Assembly (NCBI GenBank): GCA_947646735.1
Contig: CANTFK010000983.1
Span: forward strand, 434,001-498,000
DNA length: 64,000 bases
Origin: Peronospora farinosa
Taxonomy: Eukaryota; Oomycota; Peronosporomycetes; Peronosporales; Peronosporaceae
Direction of reading: 5' to 3'
The position numbers and the translations under genes were made by a program. This document shows, piece by piece, positions 55,246-64,000 of the stretch (its first letter is position 1; the number at the start of each line of letters is the position of its first letter). The notes under the pieces were generated by a model. The model was not told the origin of the DNA. It saw only the letters and a list, made by a program, of their open reading frames with translations, and ran no database searches.

Positions 55246-56771
55246 AGCCCACGGTCAGCAGAGAGTGTAGGACGCGGAACAAAAGTCAGACCATCCACAG
55301 CTATTTAAAAATGATTAAAGAGGTCGTGTCTTGAGCTATTTTGAGGTGTGGTTGTATCGACAGCGAGACTGGCACCATCAAAGTTGTTTTATTTTTGAGA
55401 GCTGAGAAGAGGAGACGACATATCGTGAAGTGCACGGAAAACAAGAGGTCAGTGCCAAGAAGTTGTGGAAGACGCCACAGCTTCGCATAGCCGCACGACG
55501 CATGAAACAAGTGTACGACGTTAATGACCAAGTGGATCTCACTACCAAGAATCAAAATACAGGGCACAAATGCTGCCTGATATTGCACAAACTGATGCAG
55601 ATTATCTTGCATTAAACTTTAAGTTGCGAATCGACGGTGGCTTCATTCGACCCCAGTGACGGCTGTAAACCCTTTATGTTTCTGCAACCGTGACCACTCT
55701 AGTCATCTACATGCGTGCAACTAAATGATGACCGAGTGATGCTGTCACGGAGGCATCACTCGATCACCATTGCAGCCAAATCATTGTTTGAAGGCGTTGA
55801 GATGATGGCTCGTGGGTACTGGTCACAGCGATGATCGGAAAGTAAGTGATTGAATGATGATGGCAAGAGCAATGTGCTTGAGTTGCGTTTCAATAAATTG
55901 TAGCTAGTCCTTCTAGTGATCTTCATGTACAATTACCTGAACGTTTTCAAGGCATTAAGTAGACAATTGAATGTAATGGAATCATTGTTTATTTTCGTTG
56001 TTATACAGTACAAATTGAACTTTACACCGATACTTTATATCGGTTGATACAACCACCTACAGCGTTACATAATATCCATATGGCTTTGGTTTGAGAAGGT
56101 ACTACTGTAAGTTCAAGAATCGACGTGATTAATAATAATTTATCAATTTTGTTTACGACATCAAACGTCAAGAGGCGGTATATTCAAAATCAATCCCACG
56201 CGAGACTTTACCAATAAAGTGTGAGCAGCAATGAATGGTGGTCGTAACAAAAAGTAGCACGGAGGCGGCTATTATGTCCACGTTGGTTGCAGCCAATACC
56301 TGCGGAGTGTGAGCTGAGGATTTGCAGCTGATTGGCGCATGAACACAATCGTCTCCATTGCCAAGGGGTTCACTTACGCAAAAAGTGCAAAGATGCCATA
56401 AAATGGCTTACCTTCGCACGACCCCCAAAATAGTCCAAAGACACCTTTACTTATTGAGTGATACGAATAGAACCTCTTGGCAATGAATGGGATGTAACGT
56501 AAATTACGCAATCAGTTAGATAGGTACGGATAGACCAGGTTAAAGCTACTACACTGTACCTTCTGATCTCGATATTTAACCCTCTGTCCATTTTTTATTA
56601 TTCTGCAACAACAAATACCTAATCACTTACATCAAAAACAATCTCCTAAATTGTGTATATCTCTCTCTCTCTCTCTATCCCTATGATAAACTTTAAGTCA
56701 CTTTGTCTTTTGCAGTCTCAAGCACAAGTGCCATTATTGAATTTGATAAAAGTCTCTCTAGATTTTATTCC
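55246..56771. other. 1.5 kb gene-free spacer with possible 5' UTR intron
   Basis: No ORF resembling a protein. A TC microsatellite lies at about 56660-56680. TTGTCTTTTGCAG at 56703-56715 looks like a splice acceptor just upstream of the reductase ATG, so that gene may have a 5' UTR intron. Confidence 0.35.
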
Positions 56772-58976
56772 ATGGCACGTTTCTTCCTGCCATTACTAGT
56801 CACGGCTTTAGCTGCTAACATGGCCAGTGCTCAAGTCACGACTGCAGACATTTGCTCTAGTGCTGCATTCCTTACGCTTCCGGGTACACGTCTCGGTTCT
56901 AGTCCCATCTTCATGCGTGCATTGATCCAAGGAGACAAAGTCTGCATTGAATATCAATTGGAAGCATCTATAGCCAGTCAAGCCACATGGTTGGGTGTCG
57001 GTCCATCCCGTGACTCGGTCATGGTGAGCAATCCGGCTTCTAACGTTATGCTTTTCTTCAAAAACACGGGCCAACCCGTGTCCTATTTGCTTGGTGGTTA
57101 CGTCAACAGTGAAGTGACGAAAGAGAGTGACCAATCGACCTTTGTCGTAGGCTCTACTAGCACCAGCAACATGAGCTTCAGCTTTCAGCGGACATTGGCA
57201 GCTGCCACGTCGTCGGAGGTCGCAATCTCAGCTACTGGGACTACGGAATTTATTTGGGCCTACGGTACTTCGTGGCCCATTTCTTCGCACAAAAGCGGCA
57301 CTAATGGTGTAGCTACTTTCAATATTGCAGCAGCAGCTACGCCATCAGGTTCAATAAGCTCGTCCGTCAGCTCTAGTGCATCTACACCCTGGTGTTATGA
57401 CAAGAATTGTCCCAGTATTGTTGGTGGCAGTGCCTTTGCTATCATGGCAGTGTGTGGTTTACTGCTCACTACGGTATTCAAGTCTTCACCTGTCAGCAAG
57501 CTATTGCTGCATCGCACTGTGGCTTCACCTCCGGTCAAGTCAACGACCAATGCACCAGTAGCCAAACCCCATACCTTGTTTATACAGGCATTGGCTGACC
57601 TTCACTTTGGTGAAGTGCTGGTAATGCTCATCTTTGTTGCTGCTGTCATTGTATTAATTTCTCTATCGAACGATATGGGGAAATACAACGTGTCGGGTCA
57701 AGTGAGTCTCTTGACTCTTATGTTTCTCATCCTCCCGGTGGCTCGGCTACCAGTGTGGTCGGCGCTTTTTGGTAGCTCATTTGAGCGCATTGTCAAGTTC
57801 CACCGCTGGCTCGGCTTCGTCATGATTGTTGCCTTGTTGGTACATGTCATAATGGCGAGCGAAGTTGTCAAGCTTACGTCCACCGAGAAATATCGTGAAG
57901 TGACCCCACTCTATGGGTTTATTGCCTTTGCGTGCTTCGTCGTGATGCTCGTCCTGTCGATCGAGCCTATTCGTCGCCTGTACTTCGAAGTGTTCTACTT
58001 CAGTCATCGCGTGCTGTCAATCGTGGGCTTTGTGTTTGCTATTCTGCATTCTCCAAAGCTCATCGGTCTTGCGCTCTGCGTCCCGCTCGGACTTTATGCT
58101 CTTAGCCTGTTATACCGATGGTCGAGCGCTTTCACGGGTTCGTACAAGGTCGCTGTTTCTGTGCACTCGGGTTCGAATTCAACCACACTTGTGTTGGAAT
58201 CTACGGTGAAGACTGGCAAGCTAGCTATGAACGTAAATCCTGGATCGTACTTCATGGTGCGTCTACCGGCTATCTCGGCCACTCAATGGCATCCGTTCTC
58301 CTCAATTGTGACGCCGGATGGCAAGTCGCTTGGTTTTTGCATCAAGGCAATGGGCAATGAATCTTTCACGCGTAAGCTTTTGGAGAAGGCTAGTACGCAG
58401 TTCGATCTGACGGCGAACTTGTGTGGTCCTTTTGGCAAGATGTCGCTTAACGTGGAGCTTTATGATGCCGTTGTACTGGTGGCCGGAGGTGTGGGCATCA
58501 CCCCCATGATGAGTCTGGTCAATCAAATGCGATTGTTTCCCAAAACCACCACCGATTTGGACAAGACTCGTAAGGCGGCGGACTGGTATGTCGTGTGGGC
58601 GGTGCGCAATCCAGAGGACATTTTGATGATGGATGAGTTCTTGCCAAGTCACGCGCAGCTCGACTTTGCAGCTCGCTCAAGCATCCAGGACCCCAACATG
58701 GCCATTCTTGGAAATCTTGCACTAGCACCTATTAACATCAACTGGATGTTTCACGTGTCAAACGCGAGGAGCGGTGGTGTTGTTACCCGTGCGAATGGCG
58801 AGACTCTATCTTATCGCAGTGGTCAGCCCATTCTTGATGAAGTGATTAACACGAGTCGCTTCAATGGCCGCAAAGTGACTGTGGTGGCATGCGGACCACC
58901 GACAATGACTGTCGAGGCTCAGTCACTCGCGCGCAACTGCAGCTTTGACTTCCACAAGGAGGTCTTTAATTGGTAA
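56772..58976 (+). CDS. Secreted/plasma-membrane DOMON-ferric reductase (FRE/NOX superfamily) fusion
   Basis: 734 residues from the ATG at 56772. Upstream frame is open but starts with TTG and overlaps a splice acceptor. A signal peptide (MARFFLPLLVTALAANMASA) is followed by a DOMON-like beta-sandwich (about 25-200), a Ser-rich linker, a transmembrane helix, then the ferric-reductase six-helix core with paired heme-binding His (HRWLGF...LLVHV and FSHRVLS...AILHS). The FAD motif is HPFSS and the NADPH site GGVGITPMMSL. The end motif VVACGPPTM and a closing FNW fit the NOX/FRE family. Likely roles: ferric or cupric reduction at the cell surface or trans-membrane electron transfer from cytosolic NADPH to the DOMON heme. 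No EF-hands, so not a calcium-gated oxidase. Confidence 0.92.
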   Translation: MARFFLPLLVTALAANMASAQVTTADICSSAAFLTLPGTRLGSSPIFMRALIQGDKVCIEYQLEASIASQATWLGVGPSRDSVMVSNPASNVMLFFKNTGQPVSYLLGGYVNSEVTKESDQSTFVVGSTSTSNMSFSFQRTLAAATSSEVAISATGTTEFIWAYGTSWPISSHKSGTNGVATFNIAAAATPSGSISSSVSSSASTPWCYDKNCPSIVGGSAFAIMAVCGLLLTTVFKSSPVSKLLLHRTVASPPVKSTTNAPVAKPHTLFIQALADLHFGEVLVMLIFVAAVIVLISLSNDMGKYNVSGQVSLLTLMFLILPVARLPVWSALFGSSFERIVKFHRWLGFVMIVALLVHVIMASEVVKLTSTEKYREVTPLYGFIAFACFVVMLVLSIEPIRRLYFEVFYFSHRVLSIVGFVFAILHSPKLIGLALCVPLGLYALSLLYRWSSAFTGSYKVAVSVHSGSNSTTLVLESTVKTGKLAMNVNPGSYFMVRLPAISATQWHPFSSIVTPDGKSLGFCIKAMGNESFTRKLLEKASTQFDLTANLCGPFGKMSLNVELYDAVVLVAGGVGITPMMSLVNQMRLFPKTTTDLDKTRKAADWYVVWAVRNPEDILMMDEFLPSHAQLDFAARSSIQDPNMAILGNLALAPININWMFHVSNARSGGVVTRANGETLSYRSGQPILDEVINTSRFNGRKVTVVACGPPTMTVEAQSLARNCSFDFHKEVFNW

Positions 58977-59138
58977 GCTATACAGAAGTCGAGGTAGCAA
59001 TGAGCATGATACTTTGAGATGTTTTATGAATGAGTCATGCAACTATGTTAGTCATTGATCAACTGCGAAGTAATACGGTATTCCTTCTTTCGTTTGTATA
59101 AACAAAACTCGTATCTCCGTGCATTCTTGCATCAACCT

Positions 59139-60100
59139 TTACTCGACGTAGTCGAAATCGTCTTTGATACCAAGCCATTTGTCCACCTACGGCGACACAA
59201 ACGTCAGCACTGCAGTACGTATCAACTCTTCCAATAGTTTCTACCTCTCGGCCTTCGACTCCACGCTTATTGACGACCCATGACTTAAGCGTGTACACAT
59301 TATCTATCGCAATGTACCAGTACAAAAGTCAAAAGTCATACAAACAACTGCCAAGTCGTCTTGATGAAAGTACCTGTCCATCTGTCGGAGCCTTCCTTTG
59401 CCACACACGATTTACGTTCGAGCTCTTCCAACATTGCCGGGTCATTTTCCGCCAAATGCTGCACTTTAGTACGCAGAGCTTGCACTTTTGCTTTCTGTTC
59501 TTCCAGACGACGTAACTTTAGCACACGTTCCTCCTACATCAATGCACATTTTCCAGTTTAACCAACAACCACCACCAAAAACACTCCCGAGTAAATGATT
59601 ATCCTACCGATTCCGGACGTAACGCTTTCTGTTCCTCGATACTTTTCTTGACTCGAAGAAGTTTCTCATTCAAACTCTGTCGACGTTGTTCCAGCTCGTT
59701 CAACTTACGCTTCCTCGACTGTGATAACTTGGATGGAAAAGACCAAAAGTAGTTTCCCGACCCAATCTATACAGATGACACTTGTCAGTCCAACGTTCTT
59801 GTTCTAACAACGCTCTCTTTCTCGGTCTTAAATCATAGACAGAACCTTATCACAGTCGACTAAAGTGTCATCCACAAGCGCCTGGTTCACGTCCTTGACC
59901 GTTTGTAGCACTATAAATACGTTACGATACTCTGATCTTAGAGAAATAGCTGCTACAAAATCGACATGGAAGCTCGTACCAACACCAGCTTTGGATCCAA
60001 GCTTTTCTATCTCTTTGAGGTTGAATACTTCCTTGGATTCGTGGTATATGCGCAAGAGACGCTCGCGTTTTTCCTCCAGGGACACCCCCTTGCGAACCAT
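59139..60100 (-). CDS. MND1: Meiotic nuclear division protein 1 (MND1), six exons
   Basis: Exons 60100-59986, 59910-59846, 59766-59608, 59533-59374, 59303-59245, 59186-59139 fit in phase, for 201 residues. N-terminus MVRKGVSLEEKRERLLRIYHE and QALVDDTLVDCDKIGSGNYFW form the MND1 winged helix. A long coiled-coil follows (RRQSLNEKLLRVKKSIEEQ). The C-terminus has RWTDNVYTLKSWVVNKRG and DDFDYVE, the leucine-zipper/cap of the family. With HOP2, MND1 promotes Dmc1-dependent strand invasion between homologues in meiosis. Its presence suggests a sexual cycle. HOP2 is not in the window. Confidence 0.92.
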
Positions 60101-60189
60101 GATCACGTGGTGTGGTTTATATCAAGTAAAAACGATTTCTAGTGTTGATTTTACTAGAGATATCACTTGAGTGCATTGATTTTAACGTG

Positions 60190-61233
60190 TTAAAGTTGCA
60201 GTTCATGCGAAGCCCCGACAAAAGCCGCAGCACGTTGAAGCGTTTCTCGTGTATGAAGTAGAAGATCATCCAGTGTTCCATCGTTCTGAATAAGCAGATC
60301 AGCCTTTGATACTTTTTCCTGCACACACCACAATAATTTACCGTAGACAACAAATAGTGAGATTTACAATGCAAGTTTGAAATTGATGGTTGTCAAACAC
60401 GTACATGGAGCTTCATTTGAGACTTGATACGTTTGTGTGCATCTTCCACTTTCATGTGGTCACGCTTCATGAGTCGTGAGAGTTCATTTGTTTCAGTGCA
60501 CGTCACTACGATAATTGGAAAGCAAAAGTACTCGAGCACGTTTGTTTCAAACAATAGCGGGGCATCGAGCACTACGAGTCGTTTACGACAGACAAGACGC
60601 TGGTACACAAGCTGCTTGAACATCTCATATAGAATGTACTTGTGAGTTGCAGCATTGAGTTTCTTTCGTTGCGTAGGATCATTGAAGATAATTGCTCCTA
60701 ATTTGGCACGATTGATGGTCGCGTCGTCATCATTAAGGACTTCCGTGCCAAAGTAACGTATAATCTCTTGATAAGCACCACGTCCAGGTAAGACGATCTC
60801 TCGAGCGACTACATCGGCATCTATGATGACAGCTCCAGCTGTTCGAAAAACATTAGAGACCGTACTTTTGCCCGTTGCGATACCTCCTGTCAGGCCCACG
60901 CCAACCAATGAGGCACCCAACAGACGTCCAATGAAGTAACTGCCTGTCAGTATAACACCGTCACGAAGGGACAACTAGCGTAAACATTGTGAATACAATA
61001 AACATCAAGTCAGTTGATGACGAACAAGATTTAGAGCCAGATGTAAAATGAACTGTATCTCTATGCAATTCTCTATTCACCTAAAATCGTACCAGTGGTA
61101 CAAGAACAAAGGGAGATATTGCCAATAGCCAGCGTTTCATGGAATGCTTGTAAAGTCTTTCCTTCCATAGTCCTAATGGCACGCCGACTAATAGACTTAG
61201 CGGCGTCAATACTAACAAATGTATGATCTGCAT
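60190..61233 (-). CDS. Dephospho-CoA kinase (CoaE/DPCK-like) with N-terminal membrane segment
   Basis: Exons 61233-61093, 60974-60405, 60318-60190 in phase, 279 residues. The core is dephospho-CoA kinase: P-loop GLTGGIATGKST, DADVVARE, LDAPLLFET, the lid region SRLMKRDHMK, and in the last exon KADLLIQNDGTLDDL. No ATG precedes the P-loop in exon 2, so exon 1 is required. It adds a hydrophobic start (IIHLLVLTPLSLLVGVPLGL) and a second hydrophobic run, similar to eukaryotic DPCK proteins anchored at the mitochondrial outer or ER membrane. It performs the last step of coenzyme A synthesis, 3'-phosphorylation of dephospho-CoA. Confidence 0.88.
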
Positions 61234-61346
61234 CGTAGTATGTATACTACGTAAGCTTAAACTTTAGTTATCCGGAACAATTATACGTAATCATTTCAGC
61301 GAATCAGCTGTCTTTATCGAATTAGGAAAGAAGCTCTTGTAGCCAA

Positions 61347-61678
61347 TCAGAATGCTTGCGTGTCATACACGTACTTAGACTTCAGTTCCGTAATGTCATC
61401 TACCAAGCGCCTACGACCTTCGCCAATGAGTTGCACGTTGGCTGCGTTACCTTCATTGCTCGAGTTCTTGAACGCCCGCGAGGTAGCAATTATAGTATGT
61501 ACCCAAAAAAATGCTGATCGTAACAGTTGCGCCGCCATCTGGTTCTGGCTGAACAGTCGTACCCGTTCTCTATTACCAGCTGTTGAGCCGTCGCGTCCAC
61601 TTCAATGGCTACAAGCAGATGCGTTGCACCTTGTAACAGTATTGCAGTTGCTGAGACAATTGCACGCCATTGAGACAT
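61347..61678 (-). other. Doubtful small ORF pair antisense to the SPRY gene 5' region
   Basis: Two minus-strand frames (61678-61490 and 61538-61347) could be joined by a GT-AG intron into a small protein ending LVDDITELKSKYVYD. The opposite strand in the same place could hold the first exon of the SPRY gene. Neither is supported by family resemblance, so at most one is real. Confidence 0.25.
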
Positions 61679-61762
61679 GTAAGACCATGCGATATGTCGT
61701 GTAAAAACAAGAGTTTTAACGTTTTTTGACGTTTTTTGACGTTTTTTCGTACGTTTTTATAG

Positions 61763-62388
61763 ACACCTTCGATCTACATTTTGATGTTGCACGACGTGGA
61801 CGCGACGTCAACTTAGCCGAGCATGGAGATTCCTACGCGTTACGTTCACAACCTATTGGAGGTTATATATTTGGTGATCGAATTTGTATTCCAAATGCAG
61901 TGAGCTATTGGGAATGTGTCGGATTTGAAGAAGGTTGCTATATTGGAGTGATGGACGTGTCTACACAGGATTATGGTATTGATGCTCCACATGTGAACCC
62001 GACACTGTCATTGCCAACATCGGCATTTGATCACATTTCAGCAGTGATCTACGCTGAGATTGGATTTATCACGTCGGGATCGTTCCGTGGACCTAAATTG
62101 GAAATTCTAACCAATGTATACTTTGTAGGTGCTGACCCGTTCAAGGTAGAGGACCATGTTGGGGTTCTAGTTGACCTACTTGCTGGATTTCTCCTTTTTG
62201 TACGCAATGGAGAGCCCCAGGGGACGCGAATTCCCATTGATTGTTCGAAAAACTACTTGCCAGTCTTTCGTACGGACGCGTGCTACAATTTACAACTTAT
62301 TCGTGACGTATGTCCGCCGTGGCGTAAAATCTATTGGTTCGACGGAAGTCTTGATAATCAAGACCAATATTATAATTATATCAAATGA
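61763..62388 (+). CDS. SPRY/B30.2-domain protein (3' exon; 5' exon uncertain)
   Basis: Exon from a TTTTTATAG acceptor at 61762 to the stop at 62388, about 208 residues. It has an SPRY fold order: FDLHFDVARRGRDV, then YWECVGFEEGCYIGVMDVS, VEDHVGVLVDLLAGFLLFVRNG with the typical Asp...Gly...Phe...NG pattern, and LPVFRTDACYNLQLI. An upstream exon ending ATTGAGACAT at 61678 (donor GTAAGACC, intron 84 bp) joins in phase and could add LQWLQADALHLVTVLQLL-type sequence, but its start is unresolved. SPRY domains bind protein partners. No RING or other catalytic domain is seen. Confidence 0.65.
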
Positions 62389-62590
62389 CGTGGGATGGGA
62401 AGGAATGTATAAGCGCATGGACGAAATGCTTTTTATGGCCAGCTCAAAGGAATGGAATTTGGTGCGCTTAGCATGCTGATGGTACTTTTTTTGATGAGTC
62501 GAAATTCAATTGTCTAAGTTGACGTAGTGTGTCCAGGTTGTCGGCAAATTGCGGCAGACTTTCTTGTCGTTTAGTCATTTTGACATTTTC
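62389..62590. other. Intergenic spacer
   Basis: About 200 bp, no gene. Precedes the Helitron-like element. Confidence 0.3.
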
Positions 62591-63520
62591 TTCTATATAA
62601 TAAAAGAATTGTGTCCGTCCGTCCGTCCGTCCGTAGTGCTCCTTTTCCGGCATTCGGATTGACTAATTTTGCATTATTGGCTAATTTGCATTGGCTGATA
62701 TTGTATTTTGCATAGATAATAACATGAGCAGATTTTCATAACAGGATATATAGTCCATTTAGTGTGTCCGAATCCCGTGCTTCGTTTTATATATTTAATC
62801 CATATACCGATGGATACACATTAACTTCTTACACATCATTACACATTGATATATCAAACACAGCATATAATTAAAATACTAGGGTCTGTACCCGTCGTTC
62901 GACGGATATGGTATATGTTTTTTATTCGTTTTATAATACGGGCTTAGTGCTATAATAATGCACTAAAAATGGCAGAAGCAAGTATTGTCATCAGATTGAA
63001 TTGAAAATCAATTACAATAAGCGAAGTTGCCCATATGTATTGTATCATACATATTAGAGTCAACCAGATTCGCACCGTCGCAACGATGGGTGCACACCCT
63101 AATTTGCTGCAGATATCCTTTTACTAGCACTAATAAAGCACACAGATCTCCGTTCAAGATCTTAGCATCAAAAAGCGGTTTGACTTACATTCATTTCTTA
63201 AATATACTTGAATCTACATTTATGGTTTGCTCGCACCTTTCCGTCGGAACGACGGGCTCACCGACCAGCACACATTTACCTTTGACACGACAGGTACCCC
63301 ATTGACCTTCATACACACTGTTTCTACTTATCAGTTTACCTAAGGTAACTAGATTTTCTTAAGCAAAATGATATTCCAATATATTATCAGCGTAGACTTT
63401 GCGCACCCATACCCGTCGGAAAGACGGTTAAAAACCCTATTAACTCGCTGCGTTTTCTAAAGATTCCTACAGTATATATATTACTGTTCGCACCGTCGGA
63501 ACGACGGGTGAGCACCCTAG
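62591..63520. mobile_element. Helitron/Helentron-like non-autonomous element cluster
   Basis: Starts with TTCTATATAATAAAAGAATT followed by a GTCC microsatellite (62613-62634), reminiscent of Helentron-type ends. Five copies of a small hairpin CCGTCGgaaCGACGG follow at 62892 (reverse), 63075, 63241, 63413 and 63493. At least three are followed after 9-10 bases by CCCTAG or CCCTAA and a T, like Helitron 3' termini (hairpin, short spacer, CTRR, T). No RepHel protein is encoded. Spacing is irregular, so it may be several nested or partial copies. Classification is by resemblance only. Confidence 0.45.
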
Positions 63521-63890
63521 TTACCATATAGTAGTCTAAGCAATTTGTATGACAATCACATGGACGGTAGCATTGAGTATTGCGCTATTGTTATGTACTT
63601 GTAGGTACTACTGAGCGAAAAACTACCTTGATCAGAACGTTGAAGGACACGACTACATAAGCCTATATGAAGTTAATGCCTGTGAATCATTGCTGATGCA
63701 TAACGCTTCACAGGCACGCTTCACAGGTACGAATTAAAAAAGCGAATAGGTCACAGAAGTGTAGTGTCAGATTTCGGGTTTACGCGGTGCTAGCTCGACC
63801 AATGCAACGCACAACTTATAGGCCACAGCAAAACGCGCTGCATCTAGTAGGTCGATTAGGTCGATACACTACATCAGAAGCAGCTAGTAA
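63521..63890. other. Gene-free spacer
   Basis: About 370 bp with a short direct repeat (GCTTCACAGGcACGCTTCACAGGTACG, near 63704-63732) and nothing coding. Holds the 3' flank of the gene at the right edge. Confidence 0.35.
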
Positions 63891-63982
63891 TTATGCTGCA
63901 GACCCTTGGATAGTGACGACAACCTTGCGCTGGTGGCCAGAGCCATAACCACCCACGTTACGGTGCTCACACAAGTAGATGC
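63891..63982 (-). CDS. Terminal exon of an unidentified minus-strand gene, partial
   Basis: After a CTCTTAG acceptor at 63983 the minus strand is open for 30 codons to TAA at 63891: IYLCEHRNVGGYGSGHQR, KVVVTIQG, SAA. The regular hydrophobic alternation suggests a beta-rich C-terminus, but I cannot name the family. The upstream exons lie beyond the right edge. Confidence 0.4.
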
Positions 63983-64000
63983 CTAAGAGTCAAAACATTA

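Noticed and set aside
61360..61704. 114-codon plus frame as a complete gene
   Set aside because: It could only be the first exon of the SPRY gene; its N-terminal half shows no motif and overlaps a competing antisense frame.
62880..63530. Repeated short motif with regular-looking hairpins, possible CRISPR array
   Set aside because: Spacing is irregular (about 80-180 bp), one copy is inverted, repeats are diverged, and the genome is eukaryotic.

Overview
The window reads as nuclear DNA of an oomycete of the Peronosporales type (Phytophthora or downy-mildew like). The evidence is compact eukaryotic genes with 50-100 bp GT-AG introns, mitochondrial-targeted proteins, an initiator-like promoter element, a secreted cystatin of the EPIC type, and old Copia, Gypsy and LINE elements. 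No bacterial operons, rRNA or convincing tRNA genes were seen. The call rests on protein families and intron style only, because no database search was possible.

Layout. Positions 1-9.6 kb are a dense housekeeping block: a mitochondrial Xaa-Pro aminopeptidase (5' exons only), NSA2, a mitochondrial thiolase, two head-to-head folate-biopterin transporters, an organellar pseudouridine synthase, a decayed or misread alkyltransferase-like gene, and mitochondrial ribosomal protein bL9. From 9.7 to 41.3 kb lies a transposon-rich island. Its core is a large inverted repeat with arms of about 9 kb (12.80-21.90 kb and 29.89-38.92 kb) around an 8 kb spacer. Each arm carries, from outside in, a secreted cystatin gene, a 5'-truncated LINE with a 19 bp target-site duplication, AT-rich foldback repeats and a Copia element. 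The spacer holds a truncated Gypsy-like element, an opposing coiled-coil ORF with an LTR-like segment, and the RT/RNase H half of the right-arm Copia. The two cystatin genes point outward and differ by one substitution and a one-base frameshift.

From 41.4 to 62.4 kb the gene-dense state returns, with one gap of degraded transposon DNA at 43.4-46.1 kb. The genes are a prephenate-dehydratase-like/ACT/aminotransferase fusion, an SLC35B1-type nucleotide-sugar transporter, a Lys-rich nuclear-type protein, a six-exon mitochondrial RAP-domain protein, PDCD2/TSR4, Mic10, an FHA protein, the YEATS protein GAS41/YAF9, a secreted DOMON-ferric reductase fusion, MND1, dephospho-CoA kinase and a SPRY protein. 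Many exon structures were worked out by eye from splice sites and reading phase. The last 1.4 kb holds a Helitron/Helentron-like repeat cluster and one terminal exon of a gene running off the edge.

Themes. Mitochondrial function recurs (aminopeptidase, thiolase, pseudouridine synthase, bL9, RAP protein, Mic10), as does nuclear and ribosome-assembly work (NSA2, PDCD2/TSR4, GAS41, FHA, MND1). The most interesting feature is the palindrome that duplicates an effector-like protease-inhibitor gene together with already decayed transposons.
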